Of a stretch of 64,000 nt of DNA, positions 1 to 16,291 are shown piece after piece. Positions within the stretch are counted from its first letter, which is position 1. Each line of letters opens with the position of its first letter. Position numbers and translations under genes: made by a program. The notes beneath the pieces are model-generated. The model saw only the letters and a program-made list of their open reading frames with translations. It had not been told where the DNA came from and ran no database searches. This DNA comes from Sinohyriopsis cumingii (lineage: Eukaryota > Mollusca > Bivalvia > Unionida > Unionidae): NCBI GenBank assembly GCA_028554795.2, contig CM068832.1, positions 82,231,180 through 82,295,179 on the forward strand, in the 5' to 3' direction.

Positions 1-1896
1 ATTGAAACATGCAACCGCATAATGGACTAACACTGCCCTCTATACGGCAAGAATCACTATTAAAATGCAAAACAAGACCAGGAAAAGAGTCATGCGACAT
101 AATGATAGCGGAGGAGAGAACAAACCTGTTATGGAATATATTTAATCAATTGGGTAATATAACTTAACAATAGGACTGACACATGTACGTCCCTATCCCA
201 AAGTAGGACGATCCCATGAGTACCCGTTTTGACAATTTATATTAATAAATATAACAACACTACCAACCAGGATGGGCAACTCACATACATAACTTTACGT
301 TTTTGATCAATGAGTGATACTACTGAGGTCGGCTTGTTAGGGTATATCTGGTGGTGTCCACACCAATAAATCATGAAGGCGAATGGTCCTTCAGTTGTTT
401 CCGGAATGTTTTAATTTACATCTGTTCCCCCCACTGACACGTTTTGCAAAATGTAGCTTGATTGTTTCAGTGGAATCTAAACAGGCTAATATCCGGAACT
501 TCCTAATGAATATACATTCAATTTTCATGGTTACACGTGGAAGAGTATCGATAAAAAGTTACGTTCTGATTATAGCACATATCCCTGAGTTTGCCTGTTA
601 ATAACTGAAACTTTTCTAATCCAAACATGTTATCCCTGTTATATAAATGTATCGACCAATGGATAAGTTCATATATATCTGCACTGTATTTATTGTGAAT
701 GACATAAACCACAATGAAATCAAATATCTTCGAAAATTAAAGTAGCAACTTTATCTAAGTAAGGGAATTATATTCCAAGTTGCGTGATCTGGCGCTAGTA
801 TATTTGCTTGTACATTTAACTCAATCGTCCATAGCAATTTGCTGACTGATTTGTCTCCCTTACGTTGCATTTCTCGCATGAAATTTCCTGGTACAAATTA
901 TCACAGAGGTATACTCACCTGAAAACAACGAATTTTCATACTAGACGTAGTACATTTCTTTTGTTCTTCATCTCCATGTATGTTTAGTACTTGCAAGGTT
1001 ACAACCGGATTGTGCAGTTGTACGTGCTAGGCTTTTGAAGCTCTTTGGCGAAAGCAGTATGTGGTATCAAACAGCTAAGTAGTGTCAAAGAAAAATGTGA
1101 TAATCGCTGATGCCTTTAGAGATTTGCTTGACCTTTAAAGCATTAAAACTATAGGTACGGTAGACAAATTCACAGATGTAGATCTTTTTATTGACACATT
1201 AACGCCAAATTCATATCAAATTGTGTATGGGAACATGGGGAAATTCGTACCTCATGTCAGACTTTCTTTACGTCATTACTTTATCAAAACATAGAAAGAT
1301 CCATTGAATCATACACTATTAGAAAATGAATACAGCATAAGTGTTTTACTGTGGTTTGTTGTTTTGATTTTGGGTTCTTGTCCTATAGAGTAGATTCATA
1401 TTTTATAAGTATCTGATTCTGCACATTCTTGACAATACAACATTGACCTTAAGGATTATTATTGAACATTGTTCAACGCCTTGCATACATTAGAAGAGTG
1501 CTACTTAAAATACAATTTTCAGTTGAAAGAAAATGCCCTTTCGAACACATACACTAAGATTTTATATCTACAGAATGGAAGTAACATAAGTATGGTTTAG
1601 ATAGTAAAATTAAAAAAGAAGGTGAAACATTGCTAATCCGAATTTCCAAATGATAACAAGGGATTCGGATTGCTAGTAAACCTACGAATTATTTTCTTCA
1701 TCAAAAAATTGACATATATTGTATGATTTATGAACTTAGACGAAGTTGTAACACATCAAATATCTTCGATAGATGTGTGTAAACCAGGGTACATTTTGAA
1801 ATATATGTTGACTATTTCATCTACTCAAATTCACACTGTCATGCCATTTGAATTGTTGCGTATCACGTTCTGGCTATAGTGTATAGCTCTTTTTAC
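1..1896. other. AT-rich intergenic or intronic DNA, nothing recognised
   Basis: Both strands are rich in stop codons and no RNA gene, mobile element or tandem array is apparent. If the candidate minus-strand exons just to the right are real, this stretch would be intron or downstream sequence of that gene. Confidence 0.5.
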
Positions 1897-2028
1897 CTGA
1901 AGTATGTAAAATATTTATCCACAGCTCCTCGTCCATGTTTCCACGTATCGACGATTCGAGACGTTCATTGCCGTCTAAAAACCAGCAACATATATCTTTC
2001 AAAATATGGTCACCTTCCGTCATTTTTT
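1897..2028 (-). CDS. Candidate internal exon of an unrecognised host gene
   Basis: On the minus strand a 132-nt open stretch lies between an acceptor-like CAG (cacgtccag) and a good donor, TCAG followed by gtaaaa. Both boundaries are phase 1, so the exon would be symmetric and 44 codons long. The encoded peptide is acidic and rich in Trp, Cys and Leu (it contains CCWFLDG and MDEELW) and reads like ordinary soluble protein, unlike the low-complexity frames around it. The incoming phase matches the outgoing phase of the next candidate exon upstream (2,718-2,866). The pyrimidine tract before the acceptor is poor. An in-frame ATG near its start means it could instead be a first coding exon. I do not recognise the family. 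Confidence 0.3.
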
Positions 2029-2717
2029 CTGGACGTGCACTTGTGTATTGACCGACTAGCCTACGGACGGACGGACATATAAGCACACCGAGACACAGAT
2101 GGATCTGCATTGGCTCTCTCATTCCGCAATACTATATGGGCTATACAAACTATGAGCTAACAAAGTAAGTTGTGTCAAATATATCAAATAACATAAATGA
2201 ATTAAGGTATAATAAAAAAAATACTATATGAATTGTTCCTTCCACAGTAGATATATAAATCTTTCCAAAGCCGATAGCTTGCATGATAAGAGCACGCAAT
2301 GTATTTATGCTCAAATATATTTACTGTTTGATAAAAAATGTAAAAGCTCAAGCATGAATCTGGGGTTCATTTGTACAATATATCCGTTGATAGCTTTGTG
2401 GAAGTCAGTTAGCAATATTCCATCAGACTCTTGTCTGAGAGTATTTATATTATCATTTAATTATTTTTAATATATAAGGGTAATAAAATAAGCAAGACGC
2501 ATATGTTGTCATGAAAACATATATTAAATAATGCACGATCCAAACTAAAATCGGGAAACATTTTCCATTTTTAAGTATGTACTTAAAGATTTAAAATATG
2601 CATTTGGTGGCAATCGCTTATAGTTAGAGAGAACTGATGACGAATAAGCAGCTGTATTAAATGAACGATCCTTTTGTCACTGTTGTAAACCATGCTATCT
2701 TCTCAAAGTTTACGTAC
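2029..2717 (-). other. Putative intron between two candidate exons
   Basis: AT-rich stretch with a short (CGGA)n-like run near 2,066-2,078. It would be the intron if the two flanking candidate exons belong together. Nothing else is seen. Confidence 0.2.
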
Positions 2718-2866
2718 CATTTTTTTTTTCGAGGTTCAAATTTGAGAAATATGGTAAACTTGTCACAAAAAGGTCTGGGAGGTTCACTTGGCCTAAGGTT
2801 AAAATGAAAACATTTTCAGAGGCTACATTATTTCCCGTAAACTCTACTTTTTGTAGAAAAACGTGC
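2718..2866 (-). CDS. Candidate exon of an unrecognised host gene
   Basis: A minus-strand open stretch of about 50 codons ends at a strong donor (AATG followed by gtacgtaa). Its coding frame leaves one base over, phase 1, which suits the next candidate exon at 1,897-2,028. The peptide contains FTGNNVASENVFILTLGQ and is not low-complexity. The left boundary is uncertain: several AG dinucleotides lie in cagcagatag and none has a strong pyrimidine tract. The family is not recognised. A chance open frame is quite possible at this length. Confidence 0.25.
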
Positions 2867-5670
<2,804 letters not shown>

Positions 5671-6028
5671 GTGTAACTTCGAGGTACATCTGATTTTTGT
5701 TGTCGTGAATAGAGTTGAGTTGAGAAATAAGTTAGTTTACTCATGAAGTCTTTATTCTTCTCACATGGCATACATAAAAGATTTATTTATTCATGTCTGT
5801 ATTTGATTTTAATAAAGTGGGTTTATAAGGCTGATGATATGAACTGGTGGTATTGTTATTATATTACTACATAGCAGATACAGCTTTTTCAGACTTTATC
5901 TGCCTCACAATAATATTACTAAAATGTAGATCTCCAAACTGAGTTGAACAAGACTACTGCTACTGCATAGTCTAGACGTGTATAGAAGAATGTGAATCAA
6001 ACTCTTGTAGTAATATTATATTTTAACA

Positions 6029-6033
<5 letters not shown>
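5671..6033. other. AT-rich spacer
   Basis: Unique-looking sequence between two TA arrays with no feature recognised. Confidence 0.5.

Positions 6034-6092
<59 letters not shown>
6034..6092. repeat. (TA)n microsatellite
   Basis: Uninterrupted TA dinucleotides, about 29 units. Confidence 0.97.
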
Positions 6093-6094
<2 letters not shown>

Positions 6095-6734
6095 CAATTT
6101 ACAATTTATAAACAGCTATTTATGCCTTTTCTACCACCATGTATAAAAAACAAACTTAGCAATTATAACCTGACATTATATAGTCAATTACTATAAATCC
6201 TTTTATCCACTTACGTGATTGTATGCATGAGTATCAAATGAACAACTGGTAAACAATTCCCTACTGCCTTTTACCTTTATTATGTGTGAAAAGAAGTTGT
6301 CCGATGACTTTGTTACCACATCAATAAAACATGAAAATGCATATCAGTACATTTTCGACACATGGAAAAAAGCATGTAGCTTGTTTGAAGACTTTTTTAA
6401 ACATGTCACATGCATAATTATATTTAAGATAATTCCTGAATACATGTACATAACATTTATATTTGTTTGTACAAACCGTTACTCATGTTGAATGCGACTA
6501 GTCATTTACTTATTTAAACATCACATATGATACAAGAAAAACGTCATTTGTTCATCAAGTTTGTCATCCTCAAGACCACGATAAGCCTTCTTTGCATGAT
6601 CAAAGCACAGAGCGACACCAAAGGTTTCTGGCACTCTAACTGAATAATGTAAATTACTGTTGACAGTAATGCTTACCATAGTGAGATACAATGTGTGTAA
6701 GAAGCAAACTAAAGGAAGTTGATATTGTTATTGC
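6093..6734. other. AT-rich spacer
   Basis: No gene, RNA or repeat recognised. A short plus-strand frame at 6,282-6,491 has no recognisable features. Confidence 0.45.
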
Positions 6735-6987
6735 CGTTGTTGTCGTTTTTGTAGGGTTTAACGCTATTTTTCAGCGCAATATAGGCTATACATGGCAGAC
6801 AGTATAAATGGCGGAAAAAGATTCCGGGAAACCCCCAAAAGAACCATCGACCCACGAGAAGCTACTGGCAAGTTTATTCACATACCTACATTGGCCAGTC
6901 CCGAGATTTGAGCCCCCGCAGTCAGAGGTGAGATGGCAATGATCCCTAACGGTGAGTGCTTTAGAACACTTGGCTACTCTGGGCCCC
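6735..6987 (-). mobile_element. tRNA-derived SINE, diverged full-length copy
   Basis: Read on the minus strand this has a tRNA-like head with an A-box region near 6,970, a B-box-like block near 6,905-6,915, a central body and a 3' end complementary to gggtttaacgctattttt followed by GTT-rich sequence (an AAC-type tail). The same body occurs at 52,650, 57,667 and 61,585. It has more substitutions than those copies, so it is probably an older insertion. I could not identify target duplications. Confidence 0.85.
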
Positions 6988-7908
6988 AACTACAGCAAAC
7001 AATAATATATTGTCTTGACAAAATAAATAAGTCCTATATAGATTATGTCCTGATTTTGTCAACTTTAGATTGAAAGATTTGAAAACGTTTTTAAATATAG
7101 TTCAAAACAGTGATGTCTTGCAAAAATCCAAAGGAATTATATCACACTAATCTTATAAATCTAGTTTGCTTCGTGTCATATGGTTAATAGCCATTTTGCA
7201 GAGTTTTGTGTCACGTATCAATGCTATCTTTGGGACAAGTCACAAGACTGTCAGCCTTATTTTAAATAATTTCTTATTTCAGTTTCCAATTTCTCTTTGT
7301 TGAAGTTTTTTTTCATATAAAACTTTACCAATATTAACATGCCCAGAAATATACGTAACAGATAACCTATATATATATATATATATCAGTTTGTCATTTA
7401 CATCAAAGTTTATTGTCATTATGTTGGTGTTGCATTTGTTTTGCACTTTTCCTGTTGGTGCTTCACAATATTTACAGGTGGTTTCTTCAGAAAAAATGCA
7501 CAAATAAAATTATTTGTTGTTATATTCGACCAGAGCTAACTCTTGAACCCTCTCCTTCATGCAATGAAATAGAAAATTACTTTCTTACTACTAATACTTT
7601 CTTACTACTAATATGAATACCAGCTGCATGCCATCTGTGAAGATAGTATCAAGTAAGTGACTTCTGAGAAACATATAACATATAAGACAGGATAAATTGT
7701 CTCTTAAAACACATTTTAATAATACATATGTCGATTCTGTAATATAGAAAAGGTACAGGTAAACAATGCACGCAATTATAGTGAATACACATATTCTTTA
7801 CAGAATATTTTTCGTCTAGAGTGAATAATATCACGTATAGTCAACCGGATTATAAGAGTTGGAAACATATGGATTTCTGTTTTATATGGCAACACGTGAG
7901 AAAATTTA
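6988..7908. other. AT-rich spacer to the edge of the triplication
   Basis: Contains a short (TA)n at about 7,369-7,386 and otherwise nothing recognised. The sequence changes character at 7,909, where homology to the two following 4.7 kb units begins. Confidence 0.5.
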
Positions 7909-8744
7909 ATTGGGACATTTATAATACTAATCCACCAGTTTTCAATGGATTTGCTTGAGAACAATTTTTCAAAAGTTGTGCCTCTGTAATCTTTCTACCA
8001 GCATACAGTATTCGTAGCATATGTAAGAGATTTTTTTACTTAATTCTCCTCAAATACTTCCAATATGAATAAACAAAGTGGTTGGAGTTTTTCACATTAC
8101 ATGTACAAAGAATGTTTTACCATGAATAGGCTACTAATCACCACTCTTACAAATATGTGGCTGTTATAATGATCAAATGGAGAATATCATTCAAGTCATA
8201 TTACCCAGAATATTCTATTATTTGTCTTTTAAACAACAGTAAGACAATAAGTGGTATGAGATCTGCTTTGGCCTCTTGTTATGTTACTACTGTCACAATA
8301 CAGGAAATTCATATATAAAATGCTATGAAAGCATATCTATCTTCATCTATAGGGCCATTATATTACTGATCTTAAGCAAAATTTGCAACCCATAGATAGT
8401 CAGTACATTTTACATACACAATTGATATCTCTAAACAAATATACTGTTTAGAATTATGTCTAAAAATGCTAAATGAATATGACTTGGAAAATATAGAACA
8501 TACACTCTGAATTAGAAGAAAGTAGTTCACTTATTTATGTTAATCTGTTTGATTGCACTTGCAGTTTTGGAAATTATTTTATATAAAAATTATAAAACAA
8601 CTACCGAAAACCTACCTATCAGATTAAAAGAAACTACTATATCAATTGATTAAAATATCATAATATGGAAAGTATACCTTCACATCTTGTCTGACTGCTG
8701 CTGCAGGTATATGTAGTGTCTTCTTTTCTATTATCAAAACAAAG

Positions 8745-8977
8745 ATGTCTTTGGAACGAAAAACATCGTATTTTATCTCCCACTTATGTTTTGCCTACAT
8801 TTTCTCTGAGGATGATGCTTCCGAAATGACCGCACAACTGATATCACTTTGCCTTTATAAGAGAACCAAATAATGGACTCTAGAACATGAAGGTTATTAT
8901 ATTTCAGCACTATCAGTAACAGTTCGCTGGAATCTAATTGATTATAATTGCTACAAAGACAAATGTGTTGCTATGTG
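8745..8977 (+). other. Copy-1 counterpart of a 77-codon open frame, interrupted
   Basis: Copies 2 and 3 have an uninterrupted 77-codon frame here (13,505-13,738 and 18,209-18,442), while copy 1 carries an in-frame stop (TAA at about 8,869). Differences between copies mix silent and amino-acid-changing substitutions with no clear excess of silent ones, so constraint is not supported. I do not recognise the product. Confidence 0.3.
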
Positions 8978-9306
8978 ATTCTGCAGTTGTTCCTGTGTAA
9001 CTGTGTAGATCACTTGGGTGTAGACATTTCGGACATTGTTTGCGAAAGAAAACATCTTCTTGTCATAATTAGGCAAACATATTTCAGGAATACAAATAAA
9101 ATATAAATAAATATATATGTATTAATATGAAAGTAACTCAAATATATGTTCAGGCCATTATATCCTCATTGCATTTATTTTACACATTTGTTAACATTTT
9201 TAGTTGAACTTCCTAGTTTAAAAGTCCAAGCCCAAAACGTTCACAATATTATATCTGCATCAATATTGACAGCATATGTTTATTTTAACTCTGCATGGGA
9301 AATTTC

Positions 9307-9514
9307 ATGTATGTATGTATATATGTATGCATGTATGTATGTAGTATGTATGCATGTATGTATGTATGTATCTATGTATGTATGTATGTATGTATTTATT
9401 TACATACACGCGCACGCACTCACGCTTGCATGGATGCATGCATGAATGCATGTATGTATGTATGTATGTATGTATGTATGTATGTATGCATGCTTGCATG
9501 CACGTATGTATGTA
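9307..9514. repeat. (ATGT)n tetranucleotide array with variant units
   Basis: Mostly ATGT/GTAT units with embedded ATGC blocks and a central island of alternating C, G and A. Homologous arrays of slightly different length sit at 14,068-14,263 and 18,771-18,975. Frames through it encode Met-Tyr-Val-Cys repeats only. Confidence 0.95.
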
Positions 9515-9925
9515 CTTTCATCCAGTAAAGGCAAGTTGCAGTTGCTCAATAGACAGCAATTCATACTCTTAATCCTAATATTCACACATTGATACGTAAT
9601 CAGACCAGAACTAAGCAAACTGATTTGGTGTGTCGTTATGAAAAGTATTTCACTCATATTTGATATAGCTAATAATATGTTTACAAGTGCAGACAAAAAA
9701 AATAATATAAAAGAAATCATCCAATACAATTTGGCTTCTAGGGGTCGACAACATAAAAGCTAATAAATGAGAATTTAAGAACAGTTACTTAATATCACAA
9801 GTAAAGCAAAATATGCTTCTGGTTTTTATAAACTCCTTATAGTACCTACTTTGATATCATTGAAAAGAAAGTTCTGTTATGCCATATCATTATCACTGTG
9901 GCCAGCATTTTATTGTCAAGATCAC

Positions 9926-10021
9926 ATATGTTTTTCTTCTGCTGATAATTTTTGTTCACAATGGCTTCTATAGATATATTTTTCTTCTGCTGATAATTTT
10001 TTTTCACAATGGCTTCTATAG
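9926..10021 (+). repeat. 48 bp direct duplication found only in copy 1
   Basis: Two adjacent 48 bp units (9,926-9,973 and 9,974-10,021), differing at a few positions, each ending in ggcttctatag. Copies 2 and 3 have one unit at the matching place, so the duplication arose in copy 1 after the larger duplication, or was lost from the others. Confidence 0.9.
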
Positions 10022-10779
10022 ACTATCTTTTATTTTCATTTCATTATTATTAATACACTGCATAGAAAACTGACCATCTTCATTCTACTTTCAAGTGATA
10101 CGCTATTCAAACGGAAGTGGTTAACTCTTCAGGCAACATGGTTTCCAATAATAGCTCTGTTTATCACTAACCTATGGTAAATAATTAGCTAAGATATATT
10201 TAATATGCAGTTGTTTTATTTCAGCTCTTAGTGCAAGTGTTCTATAGTCCATCTTGATTACAGTCCATGAGTACTTTCACTTATATATCTCAGATTTGCT
10301 GGTCCTGGGTGTCCAATGATACATCAGTCTCTGTCAATTATCAGAGCATATAAAAAACACAAATTATATCTTGTCAGTGTTGTTATATCACAATTGCGAA
10401 AGGAGAAACGGCGATTTTAGTTTGATCATATTCATCATACACTTTATCTGTCCTTATATCCGTACATCTTTATGCCCATCGCAAAATCCATTTTATCACA
10501 ATCTCAAAATAAAAATAACTAAGAATCATACAGTTATATGCATTTCTATCATGTTATAAGTAAATAAACTCTTAGGTTAACTGGATATTACAGCAGTCGT
10601 TCATCCTTGTTTGCGATGTTGAACTTCTGATTGCGAAAATTGGTACCACTATTAGGAAACCCCTCCTATAATTTCCTAACATTTTAACATAAGCTACTAC
10701 TTATTTTTAAACAAATTGGAACTAAAAGCTAGCAGAAAATTGCTTGAAAAAAATTCTCAAAATAGTTTATTTGTAATAT

Positions 10780-10965
<186 letters not shown>

Positions 10966-11033
10966 CTGTGTGCAGTAAATTCTTTTCCAGTAGCAACAAC
11001 ATAGACACTTCTAAGCCATCATTGTATGTAATG

Positions 11034-11223
11034 AGTTGTAGTTGTAGTTGTTGTAGGGTTTAACGACATTTTTCGGCACACGATAGGCTATTCATGGCGA
11101 CCGGTATTAATGGTAGAGGAAGAACCCGGGAAAACCCCAGAAAGAACCACCGACCCAAGAGAAGCTACTGGCCAGCGGTCTCACATACCCACATTGGCCG
11201 AATCCGAGACCCGAACCCACGCG
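11034..11223 (-). mobile_element. SINE body and tail with non-matching head, copy 1
   Basis: Minus-strand SINE tail, body and B-box block (the complement of ccgaacccac) match the full-length copies, but homology stops just after the B box. The adjoining sequence at 11,224-11,330 does not resemble the tRNA-like A-box region of the other copies. It is either 5'-truncated or a chimera with a different head. It was present before the 4.7 kb unit was duplicated, since all three units carry it. Confidence 0.85.
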
Positions 11224-11539
11224 AAAAGAGTATAAACCATGGAGGATTCGTAGTTGATACAGTCCCTACTGAGTAATTTGGTAATTTTGAGTCCAAGGCA
11301 AGGAGAGTCACACAACCCCCAACGGATTTCACCTCTAAACATGACTTGGCCTCGATCTGTGAAACTTAATAGCTGATGAATACATGTTTGCAACCAACCC
11401 AAAAATAATTATGTGGGTTCCCCTGGTCCATACTTGCTTAGTAAGTTGGTGATGGTGGTACATGACAGGTGCACAGCAGATGTGTAGGAACCAATAGGGC
11501 ATTTATAAATTCTTGAATATCTGATCAATCGATTTAAAC

Positions 11540-11542
<3 letters not shown>

Positions 11543-11587
<45 letters not shown>
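11543..11587. repeat. (GA)n microsatellite, copy 1
   Basis: Uninterrupted GA units. The copy-2 array (16,233-16,291) carries an interruption and the copy-3 array is at 20,940-20,983. Confidence 0.97.
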
Positions 11588-11592
<5 letters not shown>

Positions 11593-13504
11593 AAGAATAC
11601 GGTAATGTTTATGATTTGAAGACACATATACTAGATACCAATATAATAATCCTTTCCGCAGGTTCCTATAGTAAACTAATTAGTTATCCACATGTAGAGG
11701 AAAAAGGGTCAGGATTATGTGATTAGTCCAATTTCATGTTTGTTTTTATTCACTTCACCCTCTAGACAATATCATAAATGGACAGCAATTATTTTAGTTA
11801 TCTAAAGATAAAATATAAAGAGTGTACACAGAGTTGTTATTCTAAACATCAGACCCCTATTCAAAACAGTTTCAGTGAAGTAATATATCTCTATTTAGTA
11901 GCATGTTAGAGCAGCTAAGAACAGTTGTATGGTAATTTGTAGAACAATGATCAGGTACTGACCAAGTTTCACACTATGAATAAGTACTTGTCGGGATGGA
12001 TTTTAAGATAAAAATTTAATGTTACTAGGTTATTCCTCCACCCATGCATTATTAAGATATTTTTTTTAAAAATAACGAAAATAATGTTATGATTGAACAA
12101 AGTAGGGGAGTGAGAGGAGATGTGTGTGGAAACTGGACAAAATGTGAATGAAGAAACTTGACCTTGCCGTGCACCTGGCAAAATTTCCCTACATGTATGC
12201 GACATGATGCCCCATTGCTAGACATTACTATTAACTGACACACTACAGTATAGCGATATGAATAAAAACAATTGTTAAAGCTACGTTAAATATCCATGCC
12301 ACACAAACAGTGTTTAGAAGAAAATAGTTTAGCAAGGTCAGTCAAAAAGAATGTTTTAAAAATTATTTTAAAATTGTTTTCAACTGATATATTTTTAAAT
12401 AAATTTGTTGCTTCGCTGGTTTTGATCTGTCTGACAAAAATATTTAAATGAGATTATTATTATTATTGTTATTATTAGCAGTAGTTGTAATACTTTAAGT
12501 TGTAGACATATTATATCATTTATATATTTGCAACAACGTTTTCCAACAACAATATAGTCCTTTAACATTGGTTTGCACATGCACTGATGCCTCAAGGATA
12601 TTTGTTATTGTATTAGCGTTTGTGAGACAAACAATTGTGGGGGCAGCCAAGTCGTTATTACTACACACATTGGGACATTTATAATATTAATCCACCAGTT
12701 TTCAATGGATTTACTTGAGAACAATTTTTCAAAAGTTGTGCCTCTGTAATCTTTCTACCAGCATACAGTATTCGTAGCATATGTAAGAGATTTTTTTACT
12801 TAATTCTCCTCAAATACTTCCAATATGAATAAACAAAGTGGTTGGAGTTTTTCACATTACATGTACAAAGAATGTTTTACCATGAATAGGCTACTAATCA
12901 CCACTCTTACAAATATGTGGCTGTTATAATGATCAAATGGAGAATATCATTCAAGTCATATTACCCAGAATATGCTATTATTTGTCTTTTAAACAACAGT
13001 AAGACAATAAGTGGTATGAGATCTGCTTTGGCCTCTTGTTATGTTACTACTGTCACAATACAGGAAATTCATATATAAAATGCTATGAAATCATATCTAT
13101 CTTCATCTATAGGGCCATTATATTATTGATCTTAAGCAAAATTTGCAACCCATAAATAGTCAGTACATTTTACATATATAATTGATATCGCTAAACAAAT
13201 ATACTGTTTAGAATTATGTTTAAAAATGCTAAATGAATATGACTTGGAAAATATAGAATATACACTCTGATTTAGAAGAAAGTAATTCATTTATTTATGT
13301 TAACCTGTTTGATTGGACTTGCAGTTTTGGAAATTATTTTATATAAAAATTATAAAACAACTACCGAAAACCTAGCTATCAGATTAAAAGAAACTACTAT
13401 ATCAATTGATTAAAATATCATAATATGGAGAGTATACCTTCACATCTTGTCTGACTGCTGCTGTAGATATATGTAGTGTCTTCTTTTCTGTTATCAAAAC
13501 AAAG

Positions 13505-13738
13505 ATGTCTTTGGAACCAAAAACATCGTATTTTATCTCCCACTTATGTTTTGCCTACATTTTCTCTGAGGATGATGCTTCAGAAATGACTACACAACTG
13601 ATATCACTTTGCCTTTATAAGAGAACCAAATATTGGATTCTAGAGCACGAAGGTTATTATATTTCAGCACTATCAGTATCAGTTTGCTGGAATCTAATTG
13701 ATTATAATAGCTACAAAGACAGATGTGTTGCTATGTGA
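13505..13738 (+). other. 77-codon open frame within copy 2, unrecognised
   Basis: Open from ATG to TGA and repeated at 18,209-18,442. The peptide is rich in Tyr, Ser and Leu with no recognised domain, signal peptide or splice context. It is conserved only because copies 2 and 3 are near-identical here. The copy-1 version is interrupted. Probably not a gene. Confidence 0.15.
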
Positions 13739-14067
13739 TTATGCCGTTGTTCCTGTGTAACTGTATCGATCACTTGGGTGTAGACATTTCGGACATTGTT
13801 TGCGAAAGAAAACATCTTCTTGTCAGAAATAGGCAAACATATTTCAGGAATACAAATAAAATATAAATAAATATGTATGTATTAATATGTAAGTAACTCA
13901 AATATATGTTCAGGCCATTATATCCTCCTTGCATTTATTTTACACATTTGTTAACAATTTTTAGTTGAACTTGCTAGTTTCAAAGTCCAAGCCCAAAACG
14001 TTCACAATATTATATCTACATCACTATTGACAGCATATGTTTATTTTAACTCTGCATGGGAAATTTC

Positions 14068-14263
14068 ATGTATGTATGTATATATGTATGTATGTATGTA
14101 TGTAGTATGTATGCATGTATGTATGTATGTATCTATGTATGTATGTATGTATTTATTGACGTACACGCGCACGCACTCACGCTTGCATGGATGCATGCAT
14201 GAATGCATCCATGTATGTATGTATGTATGTATGTATGCATGCTTGCATGCACGTATGTATGTA
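14068..14263. repeat. (ATGT)n array, copy 2
   Basis: Shorter than the copy-1 array and sharing its variant units with copy 3. Confidence 0.95.
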
Positions 14264-15482
14264 CTTTCATCCAGTAAAGGCAAGTTGCAGTTGCTCAATA
14301 GACAGCAATTCATACTCTTAATCCTAATATTCACACATTGATACGTAATCAGGCCAGAACTAAGCAAACTGATTTGGTGTGTCGTTATGAAAAGTATTTC
14401 ACTCATATTTGATATAGCTAATAATATGTTTACAAGTGCAGACAAAAAAAATAATATAAAAGAAATCATCCAATACAATTTGGCTTCTAGGGGTCGACAA
14501 CATAAAAGCTAATAAATGAGAATTTAAGAACAGTTACTTAATATCACAAGTAAAGCAAAATATGCTTCTGGTTTTTATGAACTCGCTATAGTACCTACTT
14601 TGATATCATAGAAAAGAAAGTTCTGTTATGCCATATCATTATCACTGTGGCCAGCATTTTATTGTCAAGATCACTTATATGTTTTTCTTCTGCTGATAAT
14701 TTTTGTTCACAATGGCTTCTATAGACTATCTTTTATTTTCATTTCATTATTATTAATACACTGCATAGAAAACTGACCATCTTCATTCTACTTTCAAGTG
14801 ATACGCTATTCAAACGGAAGTGGTTAACTCTTCAGGCAACATGGTTTCCAATAATAGCTCTGTTTATCACTAACCTATGGTAAATAATTAGTTAAGATAT
14901 ATTTAATATGCAGTTGTTTTATTTCAGCTCTTAGTGCAAGTGTTCTATAGTCCATCTTGATTACAGTCCATGAGTACTTTCACTTATATATCTCAGATTT
15001 GCTGGTCCTGGGTGTCCAATGATACATCAGTCTCTGTCAATTATCAGAGCATATAAAAAACACAAATTATATCTTGTCAGTGTTGTTATATCACAATTGC
15101 GAAAGCAGAAACGGCGATTTTAGTTTGTTCATATTCATCATACACTTTGTCTGTCCTTATATCCGTACATCTTTATGCCCATCGCAAAATCCATTTTATC
15201 ACAATCTCAAAATAAAAATAACTAAGAATCATACAGTTATATGCATTTCTATCATGGTTATAAGTAAATAAACTCTTAGGTTAACTGGATATTACAGCAG
15301 TCGTTCATCCTTGTTTGCGATGTTGAACTTCTGATTGCGAAAATTGGTACCACTATTATGAAACCCCTCCTATAATTTCCTAACATTTTAACATAAGCTA
15401 CTACTTATTCTTAAACAAATTGGAACTAAAAGCTAGCAGAAAATTGCTTGAAAAAAATTCTCAAAATAGTTTATTTGTAATA

Positions 15483-15661
<179 letters not shown>

Positions 15662-15730
15662 CTGTGTGCAGTAAATTCTTTTCCAGTAGCAACAACATAG
15701 ACACTTCTAAGCCATCATTGTATGTAATGA

Positions 15731-15913
15731 GTTGTAGTTGTTGTAGGGTTTAACGACATTTTTCGGCACACGATAGGCTATTCATGGCGACCGGTATTAA
15801 TGGTAGAGGAAGAACCCGGGAAAACCCCAGAAAGAACCACCGACCCAAGAGAAGTTACTGGCCAGCGGTCTCACATACCCACATTGGCCGAATCCGAGAC
15901 TCGAACCCACGCG
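15731..15913 (-). mobile_element. SINE body and tail with non-matching head, copy 2
   Basis: Same element and same breakpoint as in copy 1. It carries copy-1-like bases at several diagnostic sites but a copy-3-like T at 15,901. Confidence 0.85.
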
Positions 15914-16229
15914 AAAAGAGTATAAACCATGGAGGATTCGTAGTTGATACAGTCCCTACTGAGTAATTTGGTAATTTTGAGTCCAAGGCAAGGAGAGTCA
16001 CACAACCCCCAACGGATTTCACCTCTAAACATGACTTGGCCTCGATCTGTGAAACTTAATAGCTGATGAATACATGTTTGCAACCAACCCAAAAATAATT
16101 ATGTGGGTTCCCCTGGTCCATACTTGCTTAGTAAGTTGGTGATGGTGGTACATGACAGGTGCACAGCAGATGTGTAGGAACCAATAGGGCATTTATAAAT
16201 TCTTGAATATCTGATCAATCGATTTAAAC

Positions 16230-16232
<3 letters not shown>

Positions 16233-16280
<48 letters not shown>

Positions 16281-16291
16281 AGAGAGAGAGA
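16233..16291. repeat. (GA)n microsatellite with interruption, copy 2
   Basis: GA units interrupted once by atta. This is the longest of the three homologous arrays. Confidence 0.97.

Noticed and set aside
13505-13738. 77-codon frame identical in copies 2 and 3
   Set aside because: Its conservation follows from the recent duplication. The older copy-1 version has an in-frame stop and the differences do not favour silent changes.
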